NCBI GenBank assembly: GCA_045564975.1
Contig: JBJLGF010000053.1
Coordinates: 27,388-91,387, forward strand
Length of the DNA: 64,000 bases
Origin: Salinivivens sp045564975
GTDB taxonomy: Bacteria; Pseudomonadota; Alphaproteobacteria; Rhodobacterales; Rhodobacteraceae
Direction of reading: 5' to 3'
The translations under genes were made by a program, and so were the position numbers. How positions within the stretch are numbered: position 1 is the stretch's first letter; every line of letters begins with the position of its first letter. A model generated the notes under the pieces. That model was not told the origin of the DNA. It ran no database searches and saw nothing but the letters and a program-made list of their open reading frames with translations. Shown here piece by piece: positions 54,660 through 63,069 of this stretch.

Positions 54660-55592
54660 TTGGCTAAAACTGATCACTCAAAGTCTCGTTGGCAGCGTTT
54701 TTTAGACAATGACATTGTTTACTCTTTTTTTACGACACCTGGAGCTATTATAGCCGCGAGCATCACTCTCATAGCAATTACCGCTGCCTTTGCAGCACCT
54801 TTAATTGCACCATATAATCCATTTGATCCTGCACAAATTTCACTATGGGATGGAAAACTTCCTCCAGCTTGGACAGATGGCGGGTCATCAGCATACCTTC
54901 TTGGAACAGACAATCAAGGACGTGACATGCTGTCGACCATTCTTTACGGCGGAAGAATTTCAATTCTTGTTGGTATAGCTGCCGTATTTTTAGGAATGTT
55001 ATTAGGAGTAACATTAGGCGTGATTTCAGGGTATTTTGGGGGCTTAACAGATACGATTATTATGCGCATAGCAGATGTACAGCTTACTATCCCTGGGATT
55101 TTGGTGGCGATACTCATTAATGGAATTGGCAGAGCCGCCCTGCCCCTAGAATTACGCGAAGAGTTTGCAATTTATGTTGTGATTGTTGCCATTGGGCTTA
55201 CTGATTGGCCTCAATTTGCACGTGTTGCACGAGGAGCCACCCTTGTGGAAGCTGAAAAGGAATATGTTCAGGCAGCTAAGCTTATTGGATTGCCAAAATT
55301 TACAATTATCCTGCGACATATTTTACCTAATACACTTCGCCCTGTTTTGGTGATAGCCACGATTGGTCTAGCCCTTGCCATAATTGCCGAGGCAACTTTA
55401 AGCTTTCTTGGGCAGGGCATACCGCCGACCACACCTTCACTGGGCACACTTATAAGAGTAGGAAATGAATTCCTCTTCTCAGGACTTTGGTGGATTACTT
55501 TTTTTCCAGCTATAGCTCTTATAATATTAGTATTTTCTGTAAATTTACTGGGGGATTGGATGCGAGATGCACTTAATCCAAAGTTACGATGA
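54660..55592 (+). CDS. ABC transporter permease, DppC/GsiD type
   Basis: A permease of about 310 residues with six helices. DppC-type pieces are APYNPFDPAQ, LLGTDNQGRDMLSTILYGGRISILVG and the EAA loop EYVQAAKLIGLPKFTIILRHILPN. The longer ORF begins inside the upstream permease gene; I take the TTG at 54660, two bases after that stop and behind GGGGG, while a GTG at 54645 is an alternative. The 3' end overlaps the ATPase gene by four bases. Confidence 0.92.
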   Translation: MAKTDHSKSRWQRFLDNDIVYSFFTTPGAIIAASITLIAITAAFAAPLIAPYNPFDPAQISLWDGKLPPAWTDGGSSAYLLGTDNQGRDMLSTILYGGRISILVGIAAVFLGMLLGVTLGVISGYFGGLTDTIIMRIADVQLTIPGILVAILINGIGRAALPLELREEFAIYVVIVAIGLTDWPQFARVARGATLVEAEKEYVQAAKLIGLPKFTIILRHILPNTLRPVLVIATIGLALAIIAEATLSFLGQGIPPTTPSLGTLIRVGNEFLFSGLWWITFFPAIALIILVFSVNLLGDWMRDALNPKLR

Positions 55593-57292
55593 ACAATCTT
55601 CTTCAAATAAATAACTTAAGTGTAGACTTCCCATCACGGAGAGGACAAGTCGCGGCGGTCAATAATGTATCCATTACAGTCGCCAAGGGTGAAGTTCTTG
55701 GTTTAGTGGGTGAAAGCGGCGCAGGGAAGTCAACTGTAGGCAACTCGGTTATCAACCTTTTAGAACCCCCCGGTTATATCTCTGGTGGAGAAATTATTTT
55801 TGACGGAAGTCGGATAGATCAACTGTCCAACGAGGAAATGAGAAAGATAAGAGGAGCAAAAATAGGTACTATTTTTCAAGATCCTCAAACCTCACTAAAC
55901 CCGCTGATGACCATTGGCAAACAGTTATCCGAGACACTTATAGAAACTTTAAAAATTTCTGGATCCTCTGCTCGAGAAAAATCAATTGAGCTACTTGATT
56001 CCGTCGGTATTCCTAATCCGGAACCACGATTAGACGCCTACCCTCATCAGTTTTCAGGTGGAATGCGCCAACGTGTTGTCATCGCTTTGGCACTGGCTGG
56101 TGATCCCGATTTAATTATTGCTGATGAACCAACGACTGCACTCGATGTATCGATCCAAAAACAAATTTTGGATTTAATAAAATCATTGTGTAAGCAACGC
56201 AATTTAGGGGTCATTATTGTTACTCACGATATAGGTGTCATTGCCGAAATCGCTGATCGCGTAGCAGTAATGTACAATGGCCAATTAGTAGAAGAAGGAG
56301 AGGTAAAACAAGTTCTTCAAAAACCAAAGCATGAATATACAAAAAGTTTAATATCCGCAGTACCCAGTGGTGATCAAAAGCTGCATCGCTTCACTGTTGT
56401 TGACTATATCGATGGATCTGAGGAAAAAGTCACTCTAGAAAATGTAAGTGACCACTGGCTTTCAAAAAATAAATCCTCCGAAACCCACAATACAGCTGTT
56501 TCAGTTAAAAATTTATCAATTGAATTTTCTATTCGGCAGGCCTTATTTCGAAAAAACCGTATTTCATTGAAAGCTGTTGATGATGTGTCGATTGAGATAA
56601 AGACAGGCGAAAGCTTTGGATTAGTCGGGGAAAGTGGTTCCGGGAAAAGTACACTCGCGCGACTAATTGCGGGTTTATATACACCAAAAGCAGGTGACAT
56701 AAATATATTTGGCCACAATGTTTTACAGAAAACTCAAAAAACAAAAACTTCTTTAATTAGAAGAAAAATGCAAATGATCTTCCAAGACCCCTATTCTTCT
56801 TTAAATTCAAGAATGACCGTTGAGGATATAATATCAGAACCAATTCGTTTTCATCGATCAACTGGGAATTCAAACGAAACATTAAAAGTGGTCCGGGATT
56901 TAATCTCTTTTGTTGGCATGCCCATCACTTCACTAAAAAAATATCCACATGAATTTTCTGGTGGTCAACGACAAAGAATTTCCATTGCAAGAGCGCTGGC
57001 ATCAAGACCTGAAATTCTCATTTGTGATGAGCCAACTTCAGCACTAGATGTTTCAGTTCAAGCTAATATATTGAATCTATTAAAAGATTTACAGGAAGAA
57101 CTAAGCCTAACCATGCTATTTATTTCACATGATTTACCAGTAATCAGGCAAATGTGTGATCGGGTAGCTGTAATGCAAAATGGTAAAATTTGTGAAATTG
57201 CAGAAACAGATAAGCTATTTGACCACCCGGAGCACGAATATAGCAAACACCTTTTAGGCTTAATGCCTAGAATGGATTTATTTCGACTGTAA
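55589..57292 (+). CDS. Fused dipeptide/glutathione-type ABC ATPase (DppD-DppF in one chain)
   Basis: A 567-residue protein containing two complete ATPase domains. First half: Walker A GESGAGKST, signature FSGGMRQR, Walker B LIIADEPT, then an oligopeptide C-terminal region. Second half: GESGSGKST, FSGGQRQR and LICDEPT. The order and fused form match GsiA-type ATPases of glutathione importers as well as some other peptide systems. Co-translated with the DppC-like permease (ATGA). Confidence 0.94.
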   Translation: MNNLLQINNLSVDFPSRRGQVAAVNNVSITVAKGEVLGLVGESGAGKSTVGNSVINLLEPPGYISGGEIIFDGSRIDQLSNEEMRKIRGAKIGTIFQDPQTSLNPLMTIGKQLSETLIETLKISGSSAREKSIELLDSVGIPNPEPRLDAYPHQFSGGMRQRVVIALALAGDPDLIIADEPTTALDVSIQKQILDLIKSLCKQRNLGVIIVTHDIGVIAEIADRVAVMYNGQLVEEGEVKQVLQKPKHEYTKSLISAVPSGDQKLHRFTVVDYIDGSEEKVTLENVSDHWLSKNKSSETHNTAVSVKNLSIEFSIRQALFRKNRISLKAVDDVSIEIKTGESFGLVGESGSGKSTLARLIAGLYTPKAGDINIFGHNVLQKTQKTKTSLIRRKMQMIFQDPYSSLNSRMTVEDIISEPIRFHRSTGNSNETLKVVRDLISFVGMPITSLKKYPHEFSGGQRQRISIARALASRPEILICDEPTSALDVSVQANILNLLKDLQEELSLTMLFISHDLPVIRQMCDRVAVMQNGKICEIAETDKLFDHPEHEYSKHLLGLMPRMDLFRL

Positions 57293-57323
57293 GCTTAAGA
57301 GTTTTATATTTTAGGCTGTTAAA

Positions 57324-58073
57324 TTAAACGACATTAAGTTTTGAAACATACTCACTTGCAGTCATTTTATGATATTTAATACCACTAATATTAAGATCGA
57401 TGGGATTAGGGTCAACTATCTCAATTTTGGCATTATTGCTGAGAGCATAACGAAGAGCAATTGATGTAATATTTACACTGAATGATGTACCCATGAAAAC
57501 AACGCAATCTGCAAACTGCATTGCTCGCTCAGCTTCGCTCATTCGATATAAATCTGTGTAGTATTCATCAAATAAAAGGACAAATGGCTTAAGTGAGTGC
57601 CCATGCTCAGGTTGTCCTTTTATTTTAAACAATTCCAGCAAAAGCCTCTTTAATTTCAAGTTATCGTTTAAATCAATTTTTTCGTTAGCAATGATATCCC
57701 AAGGCGCTTCTTCTATTGGGATAATATCATCTTGATTATGAAAAACTGTAACCTTGTCTAAACGCCCATGAATTGGGATATACCGAGTATTACCTGCTTT
57801 ACCGTCCAAGCCATCAATATTTTGCGTTATAAGATCTTTATCAGCTAGCCAAAAATGAACCTCGTTAGGTAGGATGTGACGATAGGTTGCAAACCTTTTA
57901 TAATACCAAAGTAGAAACTCAGAAGGGTTTTCACAGTACATTTTCCTAGTTGCCATTTCTTGAGGGGTAAAGTTCGAACTTCCTATTGTCCAAAATCCAT
58001 CAGCGCCTCGAAATGTTGGAATACCGCTACTTTTGCTAACGCCTGCCCCTGTAATAAAAAGCTTTTTTTTCAA
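57324..58073 (-). CDS. Sir2 family NAD-dependent protein, without zinc-ribbon cysteines
   Basis: A 249-residue sirtuin-type protein. The NAD pocket has FITGAGVSKSSGIPTFRG, DLITQNIDGL, the catalytic His in YIPIHGRLD, and FMGTSFSVN; these are the usual sites. The two CxxC pairs that bind zinc in deacylase sirtuins are missing: the segment after the His has no cysteine. Activity as NAD-dependent deacylase, ADP-ribosyltransferase or NADase is therefore open. The start is a TTG at 58073. A tiny membrane ORF lies just upstream on the same strand. Confidence 0.85.
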   Translation of the reverse strand: MKKKLFITGAGVSKSSGIPTFRGADGFWTIGSSNFTPQEMATRKMYCENPSEFLLWYYKRFATYRHILPNEVHFWLADKDLITQNIDGLDGKAGNTRYIPIHGRLDKVTVFHNQDDIIPIEEAPWDIIANEKIDLNDNLKLKRLLLELFKIKGQPEHGHSLKPFVLLFDEYYTDLYRMSEAERAMQFADCVVFMGTSFSVNITSIALRYALSNNAKIEIVDPNPIDLNISGIKYHKMTASEYVSKLNVV

Positions 58074-58099
58074 TGTATTATGAGCCTTAATTTATTTTA

Positions 58100-58204
58100 C
58101 TATTGGAATTCAAATCCCATAAATCCGTAAGTAGAAAACATTTGAAAAGCAAAGACCGCCAACATAATCATCAGAGCCATAATTAGAATTGTATATTGAT
58201 GCAT
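58100..58204 (-). CDS. Possible 34-residue single-pass membrane protein
   Basis: A short ORF starting MHQYTILIMALM and ending in GFEFQ, with one uninterrupted hydrophobic segment (about 5-24) and an aromatic tail. The start ATG is in GGGTTCCAATG, a weak ribosome site. It ends 26 bases before the Sir2-like gene on the same strand. The methionine- and phenylalanine-rich helix looks like a small membrane subunit, but no family is recognised. Confidence 0.35.
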   Translation of the reverse strand: MHQYTILIMALMIMLAVFAFQMFSTYGFMGFEFQ

Positions 58205-58324
58205 TGGAACCCAATTCAATTAAAACACAGTTGGTTGGTTATGCCACATCTTGTATCCTCAATCAATTTTAATACATCATGTTGCACAAAGATAAATTTA
58301 TGATATCTAAACGGTGGACGATCT

Positions 58325-58424
58325 CGAGCCATGGTCCTTCTAAAGATCCCCCCAACCTAGAAAGATCATGGCTCGCAAAAAGCGGAAGGGGTAAATGCGT
58401 GATTTCTCATACATTTACCCCTTC
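58325..58424. repeat. Two adjacent long inverted repeats
   Basis: First: CGAGCCATG (58325-58333) pairs with CATGGCTCG (58367-58375), and the pairing continues inward (TTCTA/TAGAA) to about 18 pairs with one mismatch and a 15-base loop. Second: GAAGGGGTAAATG (58385-58397) pairs perfectly with CATTTACCCCTTC (58412-58424) over a 14-base loop. Neither is followed by a T-run on either strand, so they are not ordinary terminators. Confidence 0.85.
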
Positions 58425-58724
58425 ACGGATAACTACTGTCTCTTTCACATCCCCTCGTGATTTCAAACTAAGTTTAATATCACGTTAGGCGTTCAATTTG
58501 CTTACTCTGCTTGCGCTTTATAAGCTTGTTTCACCTTTAACTGCGATCCAACTCGAAAGTTGTGGACGATCTCAGCTTATTGATCCGGAGTTGGTTTTGT
58601 CCGTTTTTCACCTAAATTGTCAATCTTGCGACGACCTTCTAAGTGACTAACTTCTAACACCCCCCAGTTTTTATCCTGGGTTCAAGGTGACACAAAAATT
58701 TCAGCCAACAAAACGAAATATGAG

Positions 58725-58776
58725 ATATCCACAGAAAAAAGTTTAGTTGTCCACAAAAATGAAAAACTTATCCCCA
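58725..58776 (+). promoter_or_regulatory. Cluster of three DnaA-box-like sites
   Basis: ATATCCACA (58725-58733), TTGTCCACA (58747-58755) and TTATCCCCA (58768-58776) each differ by one base from the DnaA-box consensus TTATCCACA. They share one orientation and are spaced 22 and 21 bases apart, about two helical turns. A related TGTGGACGA (box-like on the other strand) lies at 58561. A-rich DNA follows. This could be part of an origin or a DnaA-regulated element. Confidence 0.55.
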
Positions 58777-58843
58777 AAAACCAAAAAAAAACCGGTTTCA
58801 AAAGTTAGAATTTCACTATTTGAGCCGAATCAATGGAATAAAA

Positions 58844-60019
58844 TTAGACGTTTTGCTTTAAAAATTGCATAGCTGCCTGAGTTCCGCCAACTTGATGAGG
58901 AACGGAGCTTTTAGCAAGCCCCATTTCAATTCCGCCAAGCGTTGCTACGAGCATCAAATCGTTGAAGTCGCCTAAATGACCTATTCTGAAGACCTTACCG
59001 GCCAGACGAGATAACCCATTTCCTAAAGACATATTAAAATTATCTAACACAATTGAGCGAAATTCATCTGCATTATGTCCCTCTGGCAAAAGCACAGCAG
59101 TAAGAGTGTTAGAAAAATCATCTTTATTTTCGCATAAAACTTCTAATCCCCATGTTTGGACAGCTAATCGCGTTGCCTCAGCGTACCTTTTGTGACGCTT
59201 AAACACGTTATCCAGCCCCTCTTCCTTCAACATCAAGATTGCTTCATTTAGACCAAACAGCAAATTTGTTGCAGGAGTATATGGAAATGCACCAGCAGAA
59301 TTTGAGTCAATATGCTCACCCCAATCCCAATAAGATCTTGGCAAGGTTGCTCTCTCATAAGCTGCCAATGCTTTTTTCGATATTGCATTAAATGAAAGGC
59401 CTGGTGGAAGCATTAAGCCTTTTTGAGAGCCCGAAACAGTAACATCAACTCCCCAGTCATCGTGACAGAAGTCTGAGGATGCGAGAGAAGAAATTGTGTC
59501 TACCATTAATAAAGCTTGGTGACCAATATCATCGATGCATTTACGAACTTTAAAAATGTCTGACATCGCTCCCGTAGACGTTTCATTGTGAACAACACAG
59601 ACAGCTTTAATTTCACCAGTCCTGTCCGATAAAAGGCGCTCCGCTATCTTTTCAGCATCCGCACCCCTTCTCCAATTGGTCTCAATTAGTTCTGCATTTA
59701 CTCCTAAACGCCTTGCCAACTTAACCCATAAACTCGCAAAATGACCGGTCTCAACCATCAATACGGTATCGCCAGGCGATAACGTATTAACCAAAGCAGC
59801 CTCCCAAGCACCGGTACCTGAGGCTGGGTAAATTATGACATCGCTTTCAGTTTTAAAAATATCTTTGATACCAGAAAGACATTTTTTAGCTAAATTAAAA
59901 AATTCTTCACCACGGTGGTCAATAGTCGGATAATCCATAGCTCTTAAAATTCTATCTGGAACATTCGTTGGTCCGGGTATTTGAAGTAAGTGCCGTCCTG
60001 TTTTATATTTTTGTGACAT
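58844..60019 (-). CDS. Class V aminotransferase, serine- or aspartate-glyoxylate type (SgaA/BhcA-like)
   Basis: A 391-residue PLP enzyme of the alanine/serine/aspartate-glyoxylate aminotransferase group. It starts GRHLLQIPGPTNVPDRIL with YPTIDHRG, has the phosphate-binding ASGTGAWEAAL, MVDTISSLAS, and the PLP lysine in SGSQKGLMLPPG. It transfers an amino group to glyoxylate, giving glycine. Serine-glyoxylate aminotransferase (SgaA) and aspartate-glyoxylate aminotransferase (BhcA) are very similar here; the partner bhcBCD genes are not adjacent. It diverges from the FAD/Fe-S dehydrogenase gene. Confidence 0.9.
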   Translation of the reverse strand: MSQKYKTGRHLLQIPGPTNVPDRILRAMDYPTIDHRGEEFFNLAKKCLSGIKDIFKTESDVIIYPASGTGAWEAALVNTLSPGDTVLMVETGHFASLWVKLARRLGVNAELIETNWRRGADAEKIAERLLSDRTGEIKAVCVVHNETSTGAMSDIFKVRKCIDDIGHQALLMVDTISSLASSDFCHDDWGVDVTVSGSQKGLMLPPGLSFNAISKKALAAYERATLPRSYWDWGEHIDSNSAGAFPYTPATNLLFGLNEAILMLKEEGLDNVFKRHKRYAEATRLAVQTWGLEVLCENKDDFSNTLTAVLLPEGHNADEFRSIVLDNFNMSLGNGLSRLAGKVFRIGHLGDFNDLMLVATLGGIEMGLAKSSVPHQVGGTQAAMQFLKQNV

Positions 60020-60141
60020 TTCGAATTACCATTCTATTTTGTGTAGTGCGCTTGGGCCACCTGGCCGCTTTCGCCGCATTATTAGGATAAAAGTTGTACT
60101 TTCAATACCGACAGTTATGCTAATTTATATTAGTTAAATAA

Positions 60142-63069
60142 ATGAGTTTGAAGGTAAAAATGAAATCTGAGATTTCAGTTTTAAAAAGTTCTCTATCTGG
60201 CGATCTGCTCGACGGACAATTTGACCGTGGACGGTACTCAACAGACGCTTCTATTTACCAAATAATGCCTGAAGCGGTCGTTTTACCTAAAACAGTAGAG
60301 GATATACAAAAAACCATTCAATTTTCTCAAGACAACAGTATCCCAATTTTGCCAAGGGGTGGTGGAACTTCACAGAATGGGCAGACCGTAAATCAGGCAA
60401 TTGTTTTAGATAATAGTAAGTATTTAAATAAAATAATTGAAATTGATGAAAAAAATCTGACATGTATTGTGGAACCTGGCGTCGTTCTCGACGAATTAAA
60501 CCGACAATTAAAGCCATTTGGCCTTTGGTTTCCAGTTGATGTTTCAACATCTAGTAGGGCCACCATTGGTGGTATGGCTGGTAATAATTCAGCCGGTGGT
60601 AGATCTATTCGATACGGCATAATGAGAGATAACGTGTTATCAATAAATACAATTTTGTCTGATAGTTCAAAGGCACACTTTGGACTGGCAAAAAAGGGTC
60701 TGAGCGGATTAGAAAAAGTATTTCCCAAATTAATTAAAATTGCGGAAAAAAACCAAAAAGAAATCGAAACTAGGTACCCAAAAGTTCTTAGACGAGTGGG
60801 TGGATATAATTTAGATGCCTTGTTGCCTGATACGCTCGCATCTAGGCCGGGTAGTATCGGTAATGAAAAAGATATAAATTTATCGCATTTGATTGTTGGC
60901 TCTGAGGGGACCCTAGCTTACTCAACAAGTATTAAATTGAAACTATCGCCGTTACCTCCACCAAAGATTATGGCTCTTTGTCATTTCTCTACCTTTTACG
61001 AGGCAATGGACTCGGCTCAGCATATTGTTAAATTAGATCCAATAGCGGTCGAATTGATTGACAGCACGATGATCTCCCTGGGGCGATCAATACCTATTTT
61101 TTCTAAGACAATTGATGATTTTGTTGTCAATGATCCGGAGGCACTTTTAGTAGTGGAATTTGCAGAGGATATTTGGAGTGAAAACCTTAAAAAAGTAAAA
61201 GACCTGGAAGCCTTACTTAAAGACACATCAGATAACACCACCAACAGTATTGTTCTTATTGAAGATCAGAAATCGCAGAATCGTATTTCTGAAATGCGAA
61301 AATCAGGCTTAAATATTATGATGTCAATGAAATCAGAGGCTAAACCTGTTTCATTTGTTGAGGACTGTGCAGTGCCACTCCATAACCTTGCAGAATACAC
61401 GCAAGGTCTGACTGATATTTTTGATAAATACCAAACTTCAGGTACTTGGTACGCGCATGCGTCTGTGGGCTGCCTACATGTAAGACCAGTATTAAACATG
61501 AAAGATACTAGAGACATTATAAAAATGCGTTCTATAGCAACAGAAGCATTTGAGCTTGTGAAAAAATTTCATGGTTCTCACTCAGGCGAACACGGAGATG
61601 GAATTTCTCGCTCAGAGTTTAATCCCGTTATGTTTGGAAAAAAACTAACTAATGCCTTTAGAGAAATTAAATCTTTGATGGACCCACATGGAATTTTTAA
61701 CCCAGGAAAAATTGTAGATGCTCCTAAAATGGATGATCGTCATTTATTTAGGTTTTCACCAGGTTACTCTGTCAATGACTTCCACACAGAGTTGGATTGG
61801 TCAAAGTGGCCAGGTAGCGCCAGCGGTTTTCAAGGCGCTGTTGAAATGTGTAATAACAATGGAGCCTGTAGAAAATTACAAGGAGGTGTTATGTGCCCTT
61901 CTTTTAGAATTACAGGTGAAGAAAAAGATAGTACGCGAGGAAGAGCTAACAGCCTGAGACTAGCAATGTCCGGTCAACTAGGTCAAAACGCAATGGCATC
62001 AGCTGAAATGTTGGAAGCCATGAAATTATGCGTTTCTTGTAAAGCTTGCAAACGTGAATGCCCCACAAGTGTAGATATGTCAGCGATGAAATTAGAGGTA
62101 ATGGCACTAAACGCTAAATATAATTCTTTATCAATTCAAGAAAAACTAATCGCTTTCCTACCCGATTATGCCCCTCTAGCTTCTTCATTTAACAAAATAT
62201 TAAATTTGCGCAATTCCTCAAAAGTTCTAGCTAAAATCGGTGAGAAGCTTACTGGATTTTCTGCGCAGAGAAATCTCCCAGTATGGAGAAAAGACTGGTA
62301 TCGCAACCACGAAGTTCCCGCAGACCCTGTTGAGAAATATCCAGTAATATTATTCGTTGATACATTTAATAGATATTTTGAGCCAGAAAACTTACGGAGC
62401 GCGGTAAGAGTGTTACATAATGCAGGATATCAACCTTTCTATCCAAAACCAGAAACGAAAAGTCATAAAGCTTTGTGCTGTGGTAAAACCCACCTTTCAG
62501 TTGGAAATATTTCGAAAGCAAGAGAAGCTGCTGAACGATTAGTCAAAACATACCTTCCTTACGCTAAAAGGGGTTTACCCATAGTCGGTTTGGAGCCCTC
62601 ATGCCTATTCGCACTAAAAGATGAAATTCCATCCCTATTAAAAACGAATGAGGCGAAGCTTGTTGCAGAGAATGTGATTACTTTTGAAGAGCTGCTAGCT
62701 AAAGACAAAAAACTTCTTAAGCTTAAACCGTTAAAAGCCAAGGCCTTACTGCATGGTCACTGCCATCAAAAAGCCTTTAATGTTTTAAATTCTGTTGAGA
62801 ACGTGCTGCATTTGATTGAAGAGCTTGAAGTCGAGAAAATCGAGACAAGTTGTTGTGGAATGGCAGGGGCTTTTGGGTACTCAAAAGAGACTATAGATTT
62901 TTCAATAAAAATGGCTGAGAAAGATCTGCTCCCAAAAATAAGACAGGCAGAAGAAAAAACCATTCTAATCGCTGATGGCACGTCATGCAGAAGCCAGATT
63001 ATTGATGGAACCGAGAGAGAAGCTGTCCACGTAGCCAGACTACTAGATAGGCAGCTTAGGAATAATTAA
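60142..63069 (+). CDS. FAD-linked oxidase with Fe-S and CCG domains (YdiJ-like 2-hydroxyacid dehydrogenase)
   Basis: A 975-residue single-chain dehydrogenase. FAD_binding_4 domain (about 30-250: LPRGGGTSQNGQ, GGMAGNNSAGGRS), FAD-oxidase C domain (about 260-530, ending SHSGEHGDGISRSEF), then a ferredoxin-type part with CNNNGACRKL and CVSCKACKRECP, and two cysteine-rich CCG motifs near the end (CCGKTHLS and CCGMAGAFG). The architecture matches YdiJ-type D-2-hydroxyglutarate/D-lactate dehydrogenases and functionally resembles fused GlcD-GlcF. Glycolate is attractive because the divergent neighbour uses glyoxylate; this is inference. Confidence 0.9.
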   Translation: MSLKVKMKSEISVLKSSLSGDLLDGQFDRGRYSTDASIYQIMPEAVVLPKTVEDIQKTIQFSQDNSIPILPRGGGTSQNGQTVNQAIVLDNSKYLNKIIEIDEKNLTCIVEPGVVLDELNRQLKPFGLWFPVDVSTSSRATIGGMAGNNSAGGRSIRYGIMRDNVLSINTILSDSSKAHFGLAKKGLSGLEKVFPKLIKIAEKNQKEIETRYPKVLRRVGGYNLDALLPDTLASRPGSIGNEKDINLSHLIVGSEGTLAYSTSIKLKLSPLPPPKIMALCHFSTFYEAMDSAQHIVKLDPIAVELIDSTMISLGRSIPIFSKTIDDFVVNDPEALLVVEFAEDIWSENLKKVKDLEALLKDTSDNTTNSIVLIEDQKSQNRISEMRKSGLNIMMSMKSEAKPVSFVEDCAVPLHNLAEYTQGLTDIFDKYQTSGTWYAHASVGCLHVRPVLNMKDTRDIIKMRSIATEAFELVKKFHGSHSGEHGDGISRSEFNPVMFGKKLTNAFREIKSLMDPHGIFNPGKIVDAPKMDDRHLFRFSPGYSVNDFHTELDWSKWPGSASGFQGAVEMCNNNGACRKLQGGVMCPSFRITGEEKDSTRGRANSLRLAMSGQLGQNAMASAEMLEAMKLCVSCKACKRECPTSVDMSAMKLEVMALNAKYNSLSIQEKLIAFLPDYAPLASSFNKILNLRNSSKVLAKIGEKLTGFSAQRNLPVWRKDWYRNHEVPADPVEKYPVILFVDTFNRYFEPENLRSAVRVLHNAGYQPFYPKPETKSHKALCCGKTHLSVGNISKAREAAERLVKTYLPYAKRGLPIVGLEPSCLFALKDEIPSLLKTNEAKLVAENVITFEELLAKDKKLLKLKPLKAKALLHGHCHQKAFNVLNSVENVLHLIEELEVEKIETSCCGMAGAFGYSKETIDFSIKMAEKDLLPKIRQAEEKTILIADGTSCRSQIIDGTEREAVHVARLLDRQLRNN

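Larger units (their letters stand above)
58205..58843. other. Structured non-coding region with inverted repeats, origin-like
   Basis: No convincing gene in about 640 bases; the 58.28-58.66 kb part is visibly less AT-rich than its surroundings. It holds two long hairpins (58325-58375 and 58385-58424), a 12-base direct repeat GTGGACGATCTC at 58314-58325 and 58562-58573, a CGTGAT/ATCACG repeat near 58457-58485, CCAACTC/GAGTTGG near 58548-58594, and CCCAG/CTGGG near 58665-58682. Three DnaA-box-like sites follow at its right end. The arrangement could be a replication origin, a structured RNA or both. Confidence 0.6.

Noticed and set aside
58279..58488. A 69-codon plus-strand frame inside the structured region
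   Set aside because: It reads straight through both hairpins, has no ribosome site, and its composition follows the repeats rather than coding use.
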